A stretch of DNA of 64,000 nt. Source: Odontesthes bonariensis (Eukaryota; Chordata; Actinopteri; Atheriniformes; Atherinopsidae). Positions 32,601 through 57,714 of this stretch are shown here, piece by piece (within the stretch, counting starts at the first letter, position 1; every line of letters begins with the position of its first letter). Where the stretch lies: NCBI RefSeq assembly GCF_027942865.1, contig NC_134528.1, forward strand, positions 8,365,586 through 8,429,585, given 5' to 3'. The translations under genes were made by a program, and so were the position numbers. The notes under the pieces are model-generated. The model was not told the origin of the DNA, did no database searches, and saw only the letters and a list, made by a program, of their open reading frames with translations.

Positions 32601-35600
32601 CTTTTTGAGTATAACTTTGTTTACCTTGCAGCAGAGGGGATGTTTTTCCCTCCTGAGGGTTGGAGACTTCTAAACAGCTGCAAATGGCTTTTTCAAAGAT
32701 TCACTGATATTTCTGTCAGGAAACAGGCTCACCTCTGTGACTCGAGTATCAGTCACTCAGAGGCACAAAAAGGGACTGCCCAGTGATGAAACGTATACCC
32801 CCCTCCCTCTTTTCCTGGCAGCTAGCACAGATGTGAAAGTTTATCTAGAACGGCGACAAAGTAACACGATTATCAGCGAGATGAATCTGACACAAAATGT
32901 CACGTCGCACTGTTTGAAAAAGAGCTTTACAAGTCTGATTATGGAGACGGTGTTTCCAAATAAAGTTATTACAAGCACGGTGTTTGTAGTGCAGAGATGT
33001 GTGTTTTTAAGCTCATACCAGACTCTGTGGGCACGGGAGATTAACTGTCTTGATCATCTGGACTGATGGCTTTTTAAAATGGGCAACAACCCTTCCCGAG
33101 GTGGGCCGGATGTTTGCAAAGAACTGCTTTGAACATTACTCAGATTTTTGGGCTCACGTATTGATAATAAAATGTAGACGTGATAGTTTTTGTTTTATTT
33201 TTATTTTTTTTTTAACATTAGGAAAGATTAAACGCCCCCCTCACTGGTCTGAATCTCTGTCTGCAGATGTTCAGCATTGACGTCTCTCAGCCGTGCTACT
33301 CCTGGAAGAGGGTGACCGACACCAAGGGAACGACACCCTCGCCACGTAACAAACACTCCTGCTGGGTGCACAGAGACAGGTCCGTGCTGTCTGTGGGAAC
33401 GTGCACCACATCATGTACACAAGCTGCCCATGAAGAGTGGTTGTATCAGCTTGTACAAACTGCTGGAAATGAGCTCCAGCTGAGCCCTTCAGCAGCTCTC
33501 ACACTGAAGTTTGGGTCTTTTGTACATTTTTAGAAGGTTCTAAGAACTTTTGTTTTACGCCTCCAGCTGTCTTTAGTTTAATTTGTGACTGGATGGTTTA
33601 AAAAAAGAAGAAAAAAAATGGCTACTGTCATTCTTGCAGATTAATCTATTTTGGTGGTTATGGATGTAAGACTCTAGGGGAGGTACGAGACACTTCTTCG
33701 TCGAACTTCGTCGTGGCAGAGATGTCTTGGGTAAAAGCTAAGCTCTGCATCAGGTTAAATTACTTTTTAATACTTATGTTTAGTCTTGATATTTGAATTT
33801 TGCCTTTTTAGACAACGATTGGAAACACTTTGTTTCGGTGCTGGGGATGGAACAATGAGGTCAATGTTTTTGACACTCGCTCCGCTACGTGGAGCATGCC
33901 GGAGACCCAGGTGAGTAAAACATAAGCTATTGTCTTATATTCCTTTTAAACTTTTAGACAGTGACTTAAATTTTATTTGAAACGTATTTACTTGCCGCTA
34001 TTTCTGCATATAGTTGCCAGGAAATTCATCCGTACAATGGTTTCACTGGCATCAGAGCTGGTAATGCCTTTCGATACACAAATAAACAAACTCCAACTAA
34101 ACAGAACTATAGTCACTTGCCTCGGGGCCACTGAGGTCTTAAGCTTAATTTAGCTGTTTAGCTTTTCAGGGTGCAGCTTGGGAGTGGAATTATCCAGCCT
34201 TCTTGTCTTTATCTCAACCCACAACTTCAAATTATTCTGCATTCACTTTACCTCAAAAGTGGGAAGTTAATCAACTTTACACATGAGCAATGGCTCTAAA
34301 AGCGTCAGACAAAGAAATGCATTGATGGTGAAGCCTGGGGGTTTAGAGGGATATGTGAGTTACTTCAGTCCCTCGATTTGTGGCGCAGTGTTTTAACAAC
34401 ACAAAAGATTGTGGCAGACCATAAACATTCATTAGAACAGTATCTCCTATCTGCAGAATTTTTAGGAACATGACAACATTTTTTTGTGCCTTGTCAGGCG
34501 TGCAGGAGACACAATATTAGTCAGGTGGTTTTAATGTTTTGGCTGATTATGGTATGTGTTTTTGTTAAGGGCCCTGCTCCTGCTCCCAGAGGCTGCCATG
34601 CCAGTGCCCTGCTGGGGAGCAAAGGTTACATCACTGGTGGTGTGGTGAGCAGCTGAACAACTCTAAATGGTTATAAGTGGTCAAATGTATGTGGACGTCA
34701 CTGTCATTCTATCAAGCCTGAGATGTTTCAGCCAGTCCAGAGAGAAACCATGATATCTGACAATGCTGTGCTTCCTACTTTGTGGTAACAATTTGGGTAA
34801 GGCCCTTTCCTGTTTCAACATCCCTTTCCTGTTGTGCCCCCATGGACAGTCAGATCCAGTTCATGTAAGACCTCAGCTGGCCTGTACAGAGCCCTTACCT
34901 TAACCTCCACCTCAATCTTTCAGATGAAGTAGTCCTTATCACTAAGCATCAGGTGGGTGAGGACCCTGTTATCACAGCAGATTTGTTGCTCAGCAGTTGC
35001 ATATGGTTGACAAATTGAGGTATCCCATACTTTTGGCCATTTGTTGTACATTTCTGCACACTGACGACGCACTATATACTTCCACGCTATAGACGAACCC
35101 TGTGTTTTGTTTGCAGGAAACGGCAGAGCTGGATATTTTCTGCTTGAACCTGGAGACCTGGACCTGGACTCGATTGTAAAACTTCCTCCTTGCATGCATC
35201 ACCACCTTTTTTGTATACATATTTTTTTTTTTTTTCCTCCTTGTTTGCAGTGGTTTAAAAAGCACACCTGCATTCTGTTTTCCTCAGCAACGTCTCCCCC
35301 TCTGTTGTACCTCCGGGGCGCTCTATGCACACCATGACTTCCATATCTGATCACATGCTCTTCATCTACGGCGGCCTCGGCATGGATGGGAACACTCTAA
35401 GTAAGTCTGCGCCCCGCAATGAGCACTGGTCTCCAACGGTGTGAGACAACCAAAGTTATTCAACAAATGTTGATTCTCAACACATTCAGTCAACCCTCCT
35501 TCCTCTGTATGATAAATCTTGAAAATATGATGAAAGAAAACACTGTATTTTCTGCATGACTTTCACAACTGTTTATTTTAGATGACGCCTGGCAGTTTAA

Positions 35601-37556
35601 CACAATGAAAAGAGAGTGGAGCAAGGTGACCCACCGGCACAAAGACAAGCCCAGGTAACTAGTCTTACACAGTATCATGCAGTGTGAAATTCTGCATATT
35701 TGACCAAACTTGGAGGTGTAACCATAGCCACCTTGGCATTGTGTCATTGCTTATAAATTTCTGATGCCTCATGTCTTGGAGTAAAACGTTCAGCTGTTTC
35801 AGGTGAAGTACCTGGTTGTGTTTTGAGTAAAAATGTCTGACTTCCATTAGAGTCTGTCACACAGCATCTCTGGGAAGTGACAGCGACGTCATGGTGTTTG
35901 GGGGAAGCAGCAAGCTCTGCATCCTTATGGACTTGGTATGTCATTAACAACTGGCTAATTCCTCCTTTTTTTTTTTTAACTCAACTTTATTTTGTTTGTT
36001 GCACAGCAAGGTTGGATGTTGTGCAGTTCTCTCAAAATCTTCCCCCTGCAGACATGAGCAAGAGACTGCAGCGTTACAGTTTATCCTTTTCAAATATACC
36101 TTTAAACCTCATTACTTCTGTAAGGTCGTTTGTTGAATGAGCCAATTATAGCTGGTGATTTAAAACTGTTGCATAATTCCTTAGCTTAAGTGGTTTAAAG
36201 ACTCAGGCTATGAAGTGCGCCTGTACTATGTGGTAATGCCTTCGCACATGAAACCAACAATGGGCTCTGACTCTTTGATTTATCAGGTGTTTTCCATCAG
36301 AAACCTAAACTTTAATGTTTAACATGTTGATGGTCGGCTGAGATCTTGAAAATATGCTTCACGAGGGCATTAAGTGTGTAAACAAGACTTGAAACCATCT
36401 AACAGGTGTTGAAACATTTCAGTTTTAATTCTCAAATGTCAGTGGCATGAAATTGGGCGCACTAAAAAGGTTTTTAAAACGTTTTGTGATCAGGTGGCTG
36501 TCCTGAGAGCTCCATCAGAACATCACTGCAGCGACGTTCTCATCTTTCAGACCCAGCCGTACTCCCTCTTCAGGTATGAACAGCACATATCTGCATCTGT
36601 TTGAACACACAACGTGGCTTCTGTGCTTTCCACCGCTTACTGGTCACATGCAGTGCTTGTTGCCATTACATTCAGTCACACACGATTAAACCGTTTTAAC
36701 GGAGGCCAAAGAGACCCTTTTAGACACTGAAGTTTTTGTTCAGACTGTGTCAAGCTAACTGGCTTTTTATTGTACCTATTAGTGGGGATGGTGGATGAAT
36801 AATGGTATCAAAGGTTGTCGCTTTGCAAATTATTCTTCACTTTTAATGTCATTTCAGATGATGTTGCTTTGGGTGGAGATATCATGAATCAAACATAATC
36901 TATAACATATTTTAATCTAATTCGTTATTAAATGTTCCCATATTTTTTTGCCAGTTCCCAAAAAATGATTTTTAACTTCCCATTTCCTGATGGTTCTCTT
37001 GGGGACTAAGATGCTTTGTTGAATAGCTTCCTTTTCAATGATCTGATCTTAAGTCTAAGAGGGAGTTCTTATAAAATTAGTCATACTTCAAATACTTTTC
37101 TTTGACTTCATAGTTACATTTCATACTGAATCAAAGTGGGAACTGAAATTTAGGGCCTTGGTAACTTTAACACCTAAGAACCTTTTGTTAATACTGACAT
37201 GTTGCTATTAAACTAAACGCTTCCATAGTGTACATATCATAAATCTGTTATGGCAAGCTGAGAAACTGTCCGTGCACATGATGGCACAGAACTGCATGTT
37301 GGGTATGAAACGTGTCTCGTCGGACAGACGCAGTAACTTGATAATGAATAGAAACGGTGTGTGTGGGGAGTTAAGATCTGCATCTAAAACGAGGTGTGTG
37401 TGTTCCTTTTATTTTCCCAGACTGTGTGAGGATTTCATCGGAGGAAACCCAGAACTGTTCAGGCAGCAGCTCAACTGTCTGCCACCAAAGCTACGCAATA
37501 AAATTAACAAGAGAGCGGCCTTCTTCTCTGCCATGGAACTGGTTAATACGGCGTGA
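29699..37556 (+). CDS. klhdc1: kelch domain protein, KLHDC1-like, 13 coding exons, 400 aa
   Basis: This is a kelch beta-propeller protein. KLHDC1/2/3 proteins are cullin-2 ubiquitin-ligase receptors for C-terminal degrons. Coding exons are 29699-29788, 30327-30397, 30948-31065, 33267-33379, 33640-33730, 33812-33910, 34570-34644, 35117-35175, 35288-35400, 35582-35654, 35851-35935, 36494-36573 and 37421-37556. Phases agree and the total is 1203 nt. Kelch signatures include LYVWGGY, MFYIFGGCDD, LIYFGGYG, FRCWGWNNEVNVFD, KGYITGGV, MLFIYGGL and DVMVFGGSS. The tail VLIFQTQPYSLFRLC, then LPPKLRNKI, matches human KLHDC1 (406 aa) better than KLHDC2, which has an N-terminal extension. The segment VRDTSSSNFVVAEMSWTT is unlike human. 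Assignment to KLHDC1 rather than another KLHDC paralogue is from memory. The start ATG at 29699 is the first in the frame and the last exon ends in TGA. Confidence 0.88.
30499..30710 (+). mobile_element. tRNA-derived SINE (V-SINE/Mermaid-like) in kelch gene intron 2
   Basis: The head looks like a tRNA with an A box (tggcctagtggttagg) and a B box (gttgcaagttcaagtcc). The body follows. The tail gtaagtcgctttggataaaa, then gcgtcagctaag, is the common fish LINE-matched SINE tail. About 212 bp. Confidence 0.8.
31268..31474. mobile_element. MITE-like inverted-repeat element in kelch gene intron 3
   Basis: The ends tccaatcccagttcc and ggaactgggagtgggc are inverted partners, with further matches inward (ctttgccccacc against ggtggggc). 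There is no coding potential. Class is uncertain (hAT-like ends from memory). Confidence 0.5.
34677..35040. mobile_element. Tc1/mariner-type relic in kelch gene intron 7
   Basis: Inverted ends are tggtcaaatgtatgtgga (left) and tggccaaaagtatggga (right, read inward). The interior retains words of a Tc1-type transposase gene (ctttgtggtaacaatttggg, then aaggccctttcctgtttcaac) in decayed form. Confidence 0.6.
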
Positions 37557-37688
37557 TGGACTGTTTTTACAGCAACCAGACTCTGAGGAACCATTCATTT
37601 TAGGTTTTTTGAATGTGTGTTCATACTGTCTTAAAAAAAAAAAACAAGAGTTGGTGCTATAGCTTCATAGTTTTAAACATAATTTGTA

Positions 37689-37694
37689 AATAAA
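37689..37694 (+). terminator. polyadenylation signal of the kelch gene
   Basis: AATAAA lies 133 bp after the stop codon, in an AT-rich tail. Confidence 0.65.
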
Positions 37695-37745
37695 GTCTGT
37701 CATTTTAAATACTCTATAGATTTAAGTTTTACTGTGATTTGCTGT

Positions 37746-37777
<32 letters not shown>

Positions 37778-38308
37778 AATAAAATTATTTCTAATGCTTT
37801 ATATTTGTGTTCATTTACTAAGTTCAAACAGTTGTATCGAACATCTGTTTTAAGACTTAAAAAGAAGAGAACACTTGTGAAATCTTTGTTTTATTTGACG
37901 ATTTATTTATTTTTTTTTTTTTAGCCCAAAGCTGAGGCAACACTTTACAGTTGAAAAACATGCACATAAAAGGTAAAGATAGGGGAGCTGAACAATTGTG
38001 TATCTATGAACTATATAAATCTGAAGAGTAAATGTTTTGTTTCCTCTTTCCTCGCTTCTTCTTTTAGCTTATATACATCCCACCATAACCAGTACTTCTA
38101 AAATTTAAGCTTAAACTCTTTCTGATCAAAAAAGTAAAGAAACGGGAGGAAAACTTTAAAAAAAAAATTTTTTTTATATATATGTTTCTCCCCTAAATTG
38201 CATTTTTAATTTTGTAATAAGGTGATTTAGAAGCTCAACTACAGGTGCTGACAGCAGCTTCACTTGGCAGGAGGAACTTCTAATGTCTGTTCGGCAGGTC
38301 TCTTTATT
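37695..38308. other. region between the convergent kelch and LASP genes
   Basis: It holds a 29-bp T run (about 37748-37776) and AT-rich sequence. On minus it probably includes the LASP 3' UTR. AATAAA-like words on minus are present (for example near 37777-37785). No gene was seen. Confidence 0.45.
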
Positions 38309-50663
<12,355 letters not shown>

Positions 50664-50791
50664 GATGGCTCAGCTTCTTTTCACGGAACAAAACCCTCAC
50701 TTGTCCAATAAAAAAATCTTTCAGGGATGAAATATTAACTTTGAGGAGCACAAAGGAGACGAAACGTCCTCCTGCTCGCCTCTGTATGAAC

Positions 50792-51423
50792 TAGTGATGG
50801 GTCATGCGCACAAGCATCGGCTCTGAGAGCCGGCAATTTGTAGTGAATCAGAGGAGCCGGCTCGCATCAAGTGAGAGCCGACTCCAAGTGTTTTTTTCCA
50901 TTCGCTGCTTAGGTTTCACTTTCAGTGCTCAGTCCCAGCTCTGGTTATGACAGAGCTTTGTTATGATTGGCCAGCATGGCGACCAGCATGCGATATTCAC
51001 GTGAGAATTAGGGAGTTTGGTTCTGGTTTTGGTTCTGTTCTGTGGATTTGTTTGACATTTTTTGGTTCATTTGTCCAATAAAAAAGTTTAATTGAGGACA
51101 TTATTAACGTTAGCTTGAGTTTGGTTCTGTTCTGTGGATTTGTTTGAAGTTTATTGTTAATTTGTGCAATAAAAAAGTTTAATTGAAATAAACAAATGTA
51201 AAAGTGGTTTTGTCACAGAATAAATGCAAAGAATTAGGCAATTATAAGGTCTCTCATAAAAACACTGAAAGCAAAAGGGTTTTCAACACATAAAACATGA
51301 TTTTTTTTTTTTTTTTTTTTGCAAAGTTAAGGTAAAATATAGGCTACAAAAGATCCTAAAGAAGGAGCCGTTTGGGAGTCAAAAGAGCCGGCTCTCGGAA
51401 AAGAGCCGAACTTACCATCACTA
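50792..51423. mobile_element. non-autonomous hAT-like element just upstream of LASP
   Basis: Ends are TAGTGATGG and CCATCACTA, with subterminal GAGCCGG/CCGGCTC words (cggctctgagagccgg on the left, gagccggctctcgg on the right). The flanking 8-mers gtatgaac and aaatgaac agree at six positions, fitting a hAT 8-bp target duplication. The interior contains a 65-bp tandem duplication (51031-51095 and 51123-51186). It starts 129 bp upstream of the LASP start codon. Confidence 0.75.
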
Positions 51424-52165
51424 AAATGAACGCGCTGCTTCACGCGGAGGAGGAGTTTTCATGTCTTCATCTTGCATTCAATTACCGTCGTATATATTAA
51501 ACTTTAACTTGTTTAGTTCCGATGACAAATTACCAGAAATATGTCAGAGAAGCAATTAAAAAGCGTGACATTTCACTGTGGTCTCAGATTATTTAATCAT
51601 CATTCATTTCTGGTCACTTTAATTCAAATTCATGTTCAAATTGTCGTTACAATCTTTATCTACGATAAATGTTTAGAAAAATAATAACACGTGACCAGTA
51701 ACTCTATATCGTTTTTATCCTTTCGTATTTTCAATCACAATTATAGCAAAAGAAAGGTTTTGTTCATTAATACAATCAAGATATATTTAATACGGTTTAT
51801 TGGGCAGCACCTGAAAGCAGCAGCATATAACTAACCGTAAAATTATCTTTTCACGCACAAAACTGTGTACGTTTAAGATGCTTGAAATTCATCAAGGACC
51901 AACCCCTATTGGCACATATATGACTGCAAAACTGCAATTGTAAAAGGCAAACTGACTGTTGAAATTTGTTCCGTAATTGTAATCACTATTTGTAAGTCAG
52001 TAAGGCCAACGTGTTATACACAAACGTTACAGTTTGGGAAATGATAGGTGAATAACATCACAGACAATAACACAAATCGATGAATCTTCTTCTATAAATC
52101 CTAGGACACAGTGAGGTGACGTAGTTACCCTTTATATAGACATAACTTCCGCTTCGGTATACAGT

Positions 52166-52237
52166 GGGGGTATAGCTCAGTGGTAGAGCATTTGACTGCA
52201 GATCAAGAGGTCCCCGGTTCAAATCCGGGTGCCCCCT
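52166..52237 (+). tRNA. tRNA-Cys (GCA)
   Basis: The 72-nt cloverleaf has acceptor GGGGGTA pairing with TGCCCCC, a D arm (GCTCAGTGGTAGAGC), anticodon loop GACTGCAGATC with GCA, and a T arm CCCGG-TTCAAAT-CCGGG. A and B boxes are intact and a T-run lies just downstream (ATTTTTG). No intron. It is a single copy in this window. Confidence 0.95.
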
Positions 52238-53651
52238 ATTTTTGTTCTCCATTGAACAGTTCAGTTTTGTCCACGTTAACCGGGTAAAAATCAAAGTATA
52301 CCAGTTACGTAACTTATCTGATGTTATTTTGATGAGACAGTTTGAGATCACTGTGGGCTGGGATCTAACGTTTAATGAGCTAAATGTTTTGTAGTCACAT
52401 AGCTCCATCGTGTGGCCTCTATAATATTAGCCTTTTGGTTGGTACAAAGCCCTTTTAAAGTGAGTAGAGGTACTTATGTTTCACTCGATTATTGTGCTCA
52501 CGGTAAAATATGCTTGGCGTAGATTGAAATATGCTTGGAATAGTATAAGTATACCAGGGAAGTCATGCAATAAATACCCAATTAGTCATTATCCAATCAT
52601 CTTTCTCGTCTCAGTGTTTGGCATGGAAGCCATTCCCAGCTACACGTACATTTAGGGTCCATTACAACGCTGTCTAATGCCACTTCTAAGTTAAAAATAT
52701 CAGACCACAGAAAGACTTTTAAGTATGAAGTCACCATAAAGTCCACGTGGTATCACAGTGTTAGGTGTATATGTCCTAAATATCTCTCTGTGAGACCTTT
52801 TTTTTTTTTTTAAAATCACCTCCTCCAGCTGGCGTTTTAACCCAATTAATTCCACAAAAACTACAAAGAGGTAGGTTAACAATTTCTTTTGCAACAGCAG
52901 AATCCAAATTGCTTGTACGGATTGCTGTTTAGTGCTCTGATATTGGTTGTTTTCAGGGGTCCTCTTGCTACAATTTCCTATTTAAACACAAACGTACATA
53001 ATTCCTTTGGACATTTCTCCACTTGAGGTACGTGTCAGTGTCTCTTTTTTTATTGCTTTTATTTGTTAAGAGTTCTGAACAAGAGGTGGTATCTGCATGT
53101 TGTACAGCTTTCTGGATAGAATTTGAGGAATACGCTCTGTCTTTGAAGCGATGAGCCATGATGGTTTTCTTAATTTGAAAGTCAACATAGTTTGAACAGT
53201 TGCATCTGTAACTCAAAAACTGAGCAACTGGAATATTGTCTTAAGTGTTTGGGATGATTCTCAGCAGCATACAGGTACTGAATACCCCTCTATCTCCCTC
53301 CTGTAAATAGAAGTGTAGATAACCCCAGGTGTATCCTTGTGTATGGTTAAATGCTTGTAATTTATTTGTTCATTACTGCATTCAAACTTCAGGATCATGG
53401 ATAACAGTTTCTCTCCATTTTCCCACAATCAAACCAGCAATAGAAGGATGCTGTTCCATCCTGTTGAAAGTACCACTTGGAGTTATTTTCGGATGTAATC
53501 GCATCTCAGCGCATCCATCATCCATTTTCCATTTTCCATGCCCGCTTATAACTATTCAGGGGTGCGACGGCGCAACATTAGTGTTGAGGAAACATTACAT
53601 TTGAACAAAGTGACTAGTTGTTGCAACACGGACCACTTTGAAAATCTGACA
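52238..53651. other. intergenic, no gene seen
   Basis: AT-rich sequence after the tRNA. Short open stretches show no family features. Confidence 0.5.
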
Positions 53652-53970
53652 TATTCAATTCAATTCAGTTTATTTATATATAGTGACAACAAATGTCATC
53701 TCCAGGCACTTCAGTGATACAGGCCAATTCATTGTAATCATGATCCAATCAAATCAAATTCATTAAATTCAAAATTAGTCCAATTCATACATACAGAGCC
53801 AATTTAAAAACAATTTCCTTGCTAAATGAAACCAACAGATTGCACCGAAACTTCTCTTCGGTCCAATGCCCCATCCTGAGCGTGCACGAGGCGACTGTGG
53901 AGGGAAACAACTCCCTTTTAACAGAAAGAAACCTCTGGCAGAACCAGACTCAGACCTCAGGTAGCCCACC
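53652..53970 (+). repeat. common fish interspersed repeat
   Basis: It starts attcaattcaattcagttt and ends with actcccttttaacagaaaga, aacctctggcagaaccagac. Both phrases belong to an interspersed repeat I recall as abundant in teleosts. The class is uncertain. Confidence 0.65.
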
Positions 53971-55290
53971 AGTTCGTGCCAGCAGGGGGCATAATTGGGT
54001 CATTTGTGAAATTTAGCATGCCCTATATCTATAAAACACATAGTTACTTTTACATTTCTGAAACTATTTGAATTGTACAATTGAGCACAGAGTCACACTG
54101 AGATATTAGGTCAAACCTCTGTGTGGATACACACTATTTAAAACTTGTTTGAGGAGCAATATTTCTGACAGGAGTTTTTTCTAAAATGCTGTTAAAGTTC
54201 AGGTCTGTCCGTAATAACAACCAGATTTCTGGCTTGGTTTGTGGTTTTTGATACTACAGGCTAAAATTGAGCAATAATTTTCAACCGTTCTTCCTTTGTT
54301 CTAAAGACAATTACCTCTTTTGTCTGTGTTTAATTGAGGGAATCATCCAGGTGTGTAATAGCTGAAGGCATCTATCGAGTGTTTGTAAGACATTATAATC
54401 CTCTGGTCATATGGTGATGTAGATTTGTGTGTCATCGTAAGAAATCACCAGCCTGTGTTTGGATGCTGTTGTCATACGTTGTGAGACGGATCAAACTACA
54501 AGTTCAGATTTTTCTGCACCTTTTGTGGGGAAAAAAAAAAAAAAGCGATCATCCGTTCAAATTCTGTAAAGCTTTGTCTAAATCAGTGAGAGAAAAGTCA
54601 AACAATTCAGATGAAATGATAAAAACACACATTTCAGAGATGGATTTTAAAATCTTAATGTACATTAAAAGTCTACATTACATTTGTGGTGAGGCAAATT
54701 TTTTCTTTCTGAGATGAAAAATCAACAATTCAATTGGTCGGATTACAGGAAGATGTCAACAAATTTGTTGTTGTAAGTTACCAGTAACTACATATATCTT
54801 TTTTTAACATTGTGTTGCATATTTGTAAGCACGTTTAAGGAGTTTCAGATGCGTGTTACTGCATCTCTTTATATTTTTTTTAACGCTTTCTTACAGTAGA
54901 AAAATAGATGCTCCACACACCACAGCACGCATCTGATGGCACCATTAGTGACAGCCTGCTGCAGTAGATCTGGAACGGCATCTTTGAGCTTTGCTCAGTG
55001 AAAAGATTTTTTATTTTTTTTAACATTTTTCTGTCAGTTTGGATGGTGTTCTGCTGGCATGAGTTCTGCTGGTAATTATAGCACGTTTTGCCATCTCTTT
55101 GGAGGAGTTGCCATGCCAACAAGATTATGTTTGCATGCAAACAGCTGACTGAGCTTTCAAAACCCGAATAATGCCTGAAATAAGACCCCAAAATCCAGAT
55201 GAGTTGAAGAGGAGACGTCAAGGATACAGAGCAGGAACAAAACTGAGAAAAAGGAGGATGAAGTTTAAACTTATGTCAGTTTCAATATGT
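53971..55290. other. intergenic, no gene seen
   Basis: AT-rich unique-looking DNA. Nothing recognisable. Confidence 0.5.
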
Positions 55291-55518
55291 TGGTGTAGAT
55301 TCTCAGACACCCAAGTCATGGTAATCCTAAAAGCTTGAATGAGAGTAACTGAACTTAACAACCTGTCAACTGTGAACGGCTTCTCTGCTACTTAGAAGCT
55401 AATGCTCCCCAGCAACTAGTTTAGAACTGAAGAAGCCTTTTGGATGAGAGGTGAAACGTCTTCAAGAACCAGGAAGGAGTCCGGTTACTTTGATCCAAGC
55501 CCTGAGGATCATCACGGG
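55291..55518. repeat. dispersed fish repeat with inverted halves
   Basis: The left part (gtagattctcagacacccaa, gtcatggtaatcc) is the reverse of the motif seen at 5270-5312. The right part (gaagaagccttttggatgag, aggtgaaacgtcttcaag) is the forward motif seen at 5200-5245. The two halves are thus inverted relative to each other. Confidence 0.5.
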
Positions 55519-57714
55519 AAGTGTGAGATCACTGACAGATTTAATGGACAAGCTTAAAGCACCGATGAGGAGGCAGCAGGAATATCAGCAAAGCAATATT
55601 ATTTGTTTCACTGAGTCGTAACTGTAGGAACAACTCTAATCCAAAGCTCTAAGACTACTTGATCGTGTTGGAGGGTGCTAAGGATGTTCTGTGTGGCTCT
55701 AACATGCATGTTAGGTTTATTGGTTTTTCTAAATTTACCCTTTGAATGACATCGTATGGTTGTTTGTCTCTGGTTGTGTGACCCTGTGATGGACCCCAGC
55801 TCTTATCCAATGACAGCATCCACCCACTACCCCGCTGTTAGGGTTTGTGGATATTTGGACTTTGGATTCGTTTTTTTCTTTTTTTGGTTTTTCTGTATTT
55901 TGTTTCTGAGTTATTGGTTAAATTGGGAATTATTCTGTTAGTACTGGTCGAGTCTTGATTTGTCTTTTCATTCATTGTTACTCCATGCTTTTAAGTTTCT
56001 GGTCTTTTCTACGGTTTAATTATTTCTTAGTTCTTTGTTTTGCTCTTCTTTGTTCTTAGCTGGCACTTTGTTTAACCTTGTAGTTTGATTGTGTTCTTGA
56101 GTTGCGGGTTTGTTATTAGGTTTGTTTTAGTCTATGCTTTAGCCGCTGTCTCATGGTTTGCCTTTTACTTGGACCAGTAGTCGTGTCTTGCCTTATTTCT
56201 GTTTTCCTCCTGTCTGTTCACCAGCTCCACTGCCACACCTGCTTGTTATCCTCAGCTGCAATCACTCACTAATCAGCTCCCCCACAGTAGTTATGCTCTC
56301 TAGTTGGTCAGTTTTTGCCATTACCACCTCATGGCCTATTCTAGTTCTTGTCAGTTTTGTCTGCACCTTGGTTTTTGTTTTCTCAAATTTAGTTCCATGG
56401 TGTTCTGGCTTGGCTGCACTTTTAGTTTTAGTTTAAAATAAATCAAATCAGTTGCCTTCAACCTCCTTTTCACTCCATTTCTAGCAACCATAACATCTGC
56501 AACTTTGACTTGGATTAAGCGGGTGTAGGAATAAAGCTTGAGATTTTAAATGATAATCTCACTGCCAAACAGTGGCAGTTGGAAACTATGAAATAAAAAA
56601 ATCTGCTGCAGTTTAGTTGTGTTCACAGAGAGGTGGAGGAGCAAGTCCTGTCAAACATTTGAATAGAAACTTTACATAATGGAAATTCAATTCAATGGAC
56701 AACTCAAAATCTTGCATTAACTTATGATGCGACAGTGAGGGCACCTCATTTACTCTTCATCAGGGATTTTAAATGCTCGATTGTAAAGGATTTCTATGGA
56801 TTAAATCGCAGAGCGGCTGGCCTGAGACCAGACAGTCCAGCTGAAGGATACATGTGATGATATCATTGAATTTAAAAGCAGCAAAGCACCGTCAAACGGC
56901 AGTTTCTTATGATCTTAAAGCAGTAAACGTTAATGTATCAAAACCTTTGTTTATCACTATATGTTCCATCATTTTGTACTATTATTTCACTCTAAGACTT
57001 AAATGTGTCCCATTCTCACATCCAAGGTCATTTTGTTTTCACCATCAAGCATAAATGTTCTTTAATTGTGTTGCAATAAAACGGATAAATTGATTTAACC
57101 ACAGAGCAGAGCTGCACATGAGCTTTTTTTTAAAAAAACAAACCAACCCTGCCATCATGACCTTAATCCTTTATGGGATGTAGAGCATGAGTTGGTTAAA
57201 AGCTTTGCTCTTCACGGCATGTCGGTCCCCTGGTGTAACGCCCCCACAGCCAGGAGACGAAAGGGAAGGCAGAGCTTTGTACTCCTTCAACCCGTGACCT
57301 CCCAGGCAGGACATGTGCAGCACGGGCCGTGTAAAGAGGGGCAGCTTGTTGCGAGCATGCGGGAGTCTGGTGGCGTTTTATCTGTGTTACAAAGACAAAC
57401 TCTTGTCGTGTTACTGTAACACAGATTTTACAGGCTGGGATTACCAGATGGGCTGTGGAGTCACTGCTTTGTCCTAAAATCATCATTTGGATATCGTGTT
57501 GGAGCTGTGGTTGGTGCTCAAATGCAACTATGAGAAGCTGCAGATTTCTATGGTCAAAAGTATGTTGAGACCAACATTTACATCTGTAGACGATTACTGA
57601 TCATGAGTATAATTGCGTGGTTTTAGGTAGTAGAATTTGACCTCGTATGGCAGAATTAATGCAGCTACAATATAAGATGGAGGGCCGTAATTCATGTTTT
57701 GGGAACCGCAGGAT
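55519..57714. other. intergenic, no gene seen
   Basis: No exons could be supported. The open stretch at 57192-57419 has no recognisable features. Confidence 0.45.

Noticed and set aside
52100-52408. Minus-strand open stretch containing HPDLNRGPLDLQSNALPLSYTP
   Set aside because: It is the antisense translation of the tRNA-Cys gene, a well-known spurious protein.
57192-57486. Overlapping open stretches on both strands
   Set aside because: Neither shows domain features. Sequence is probably old repeat or chance.
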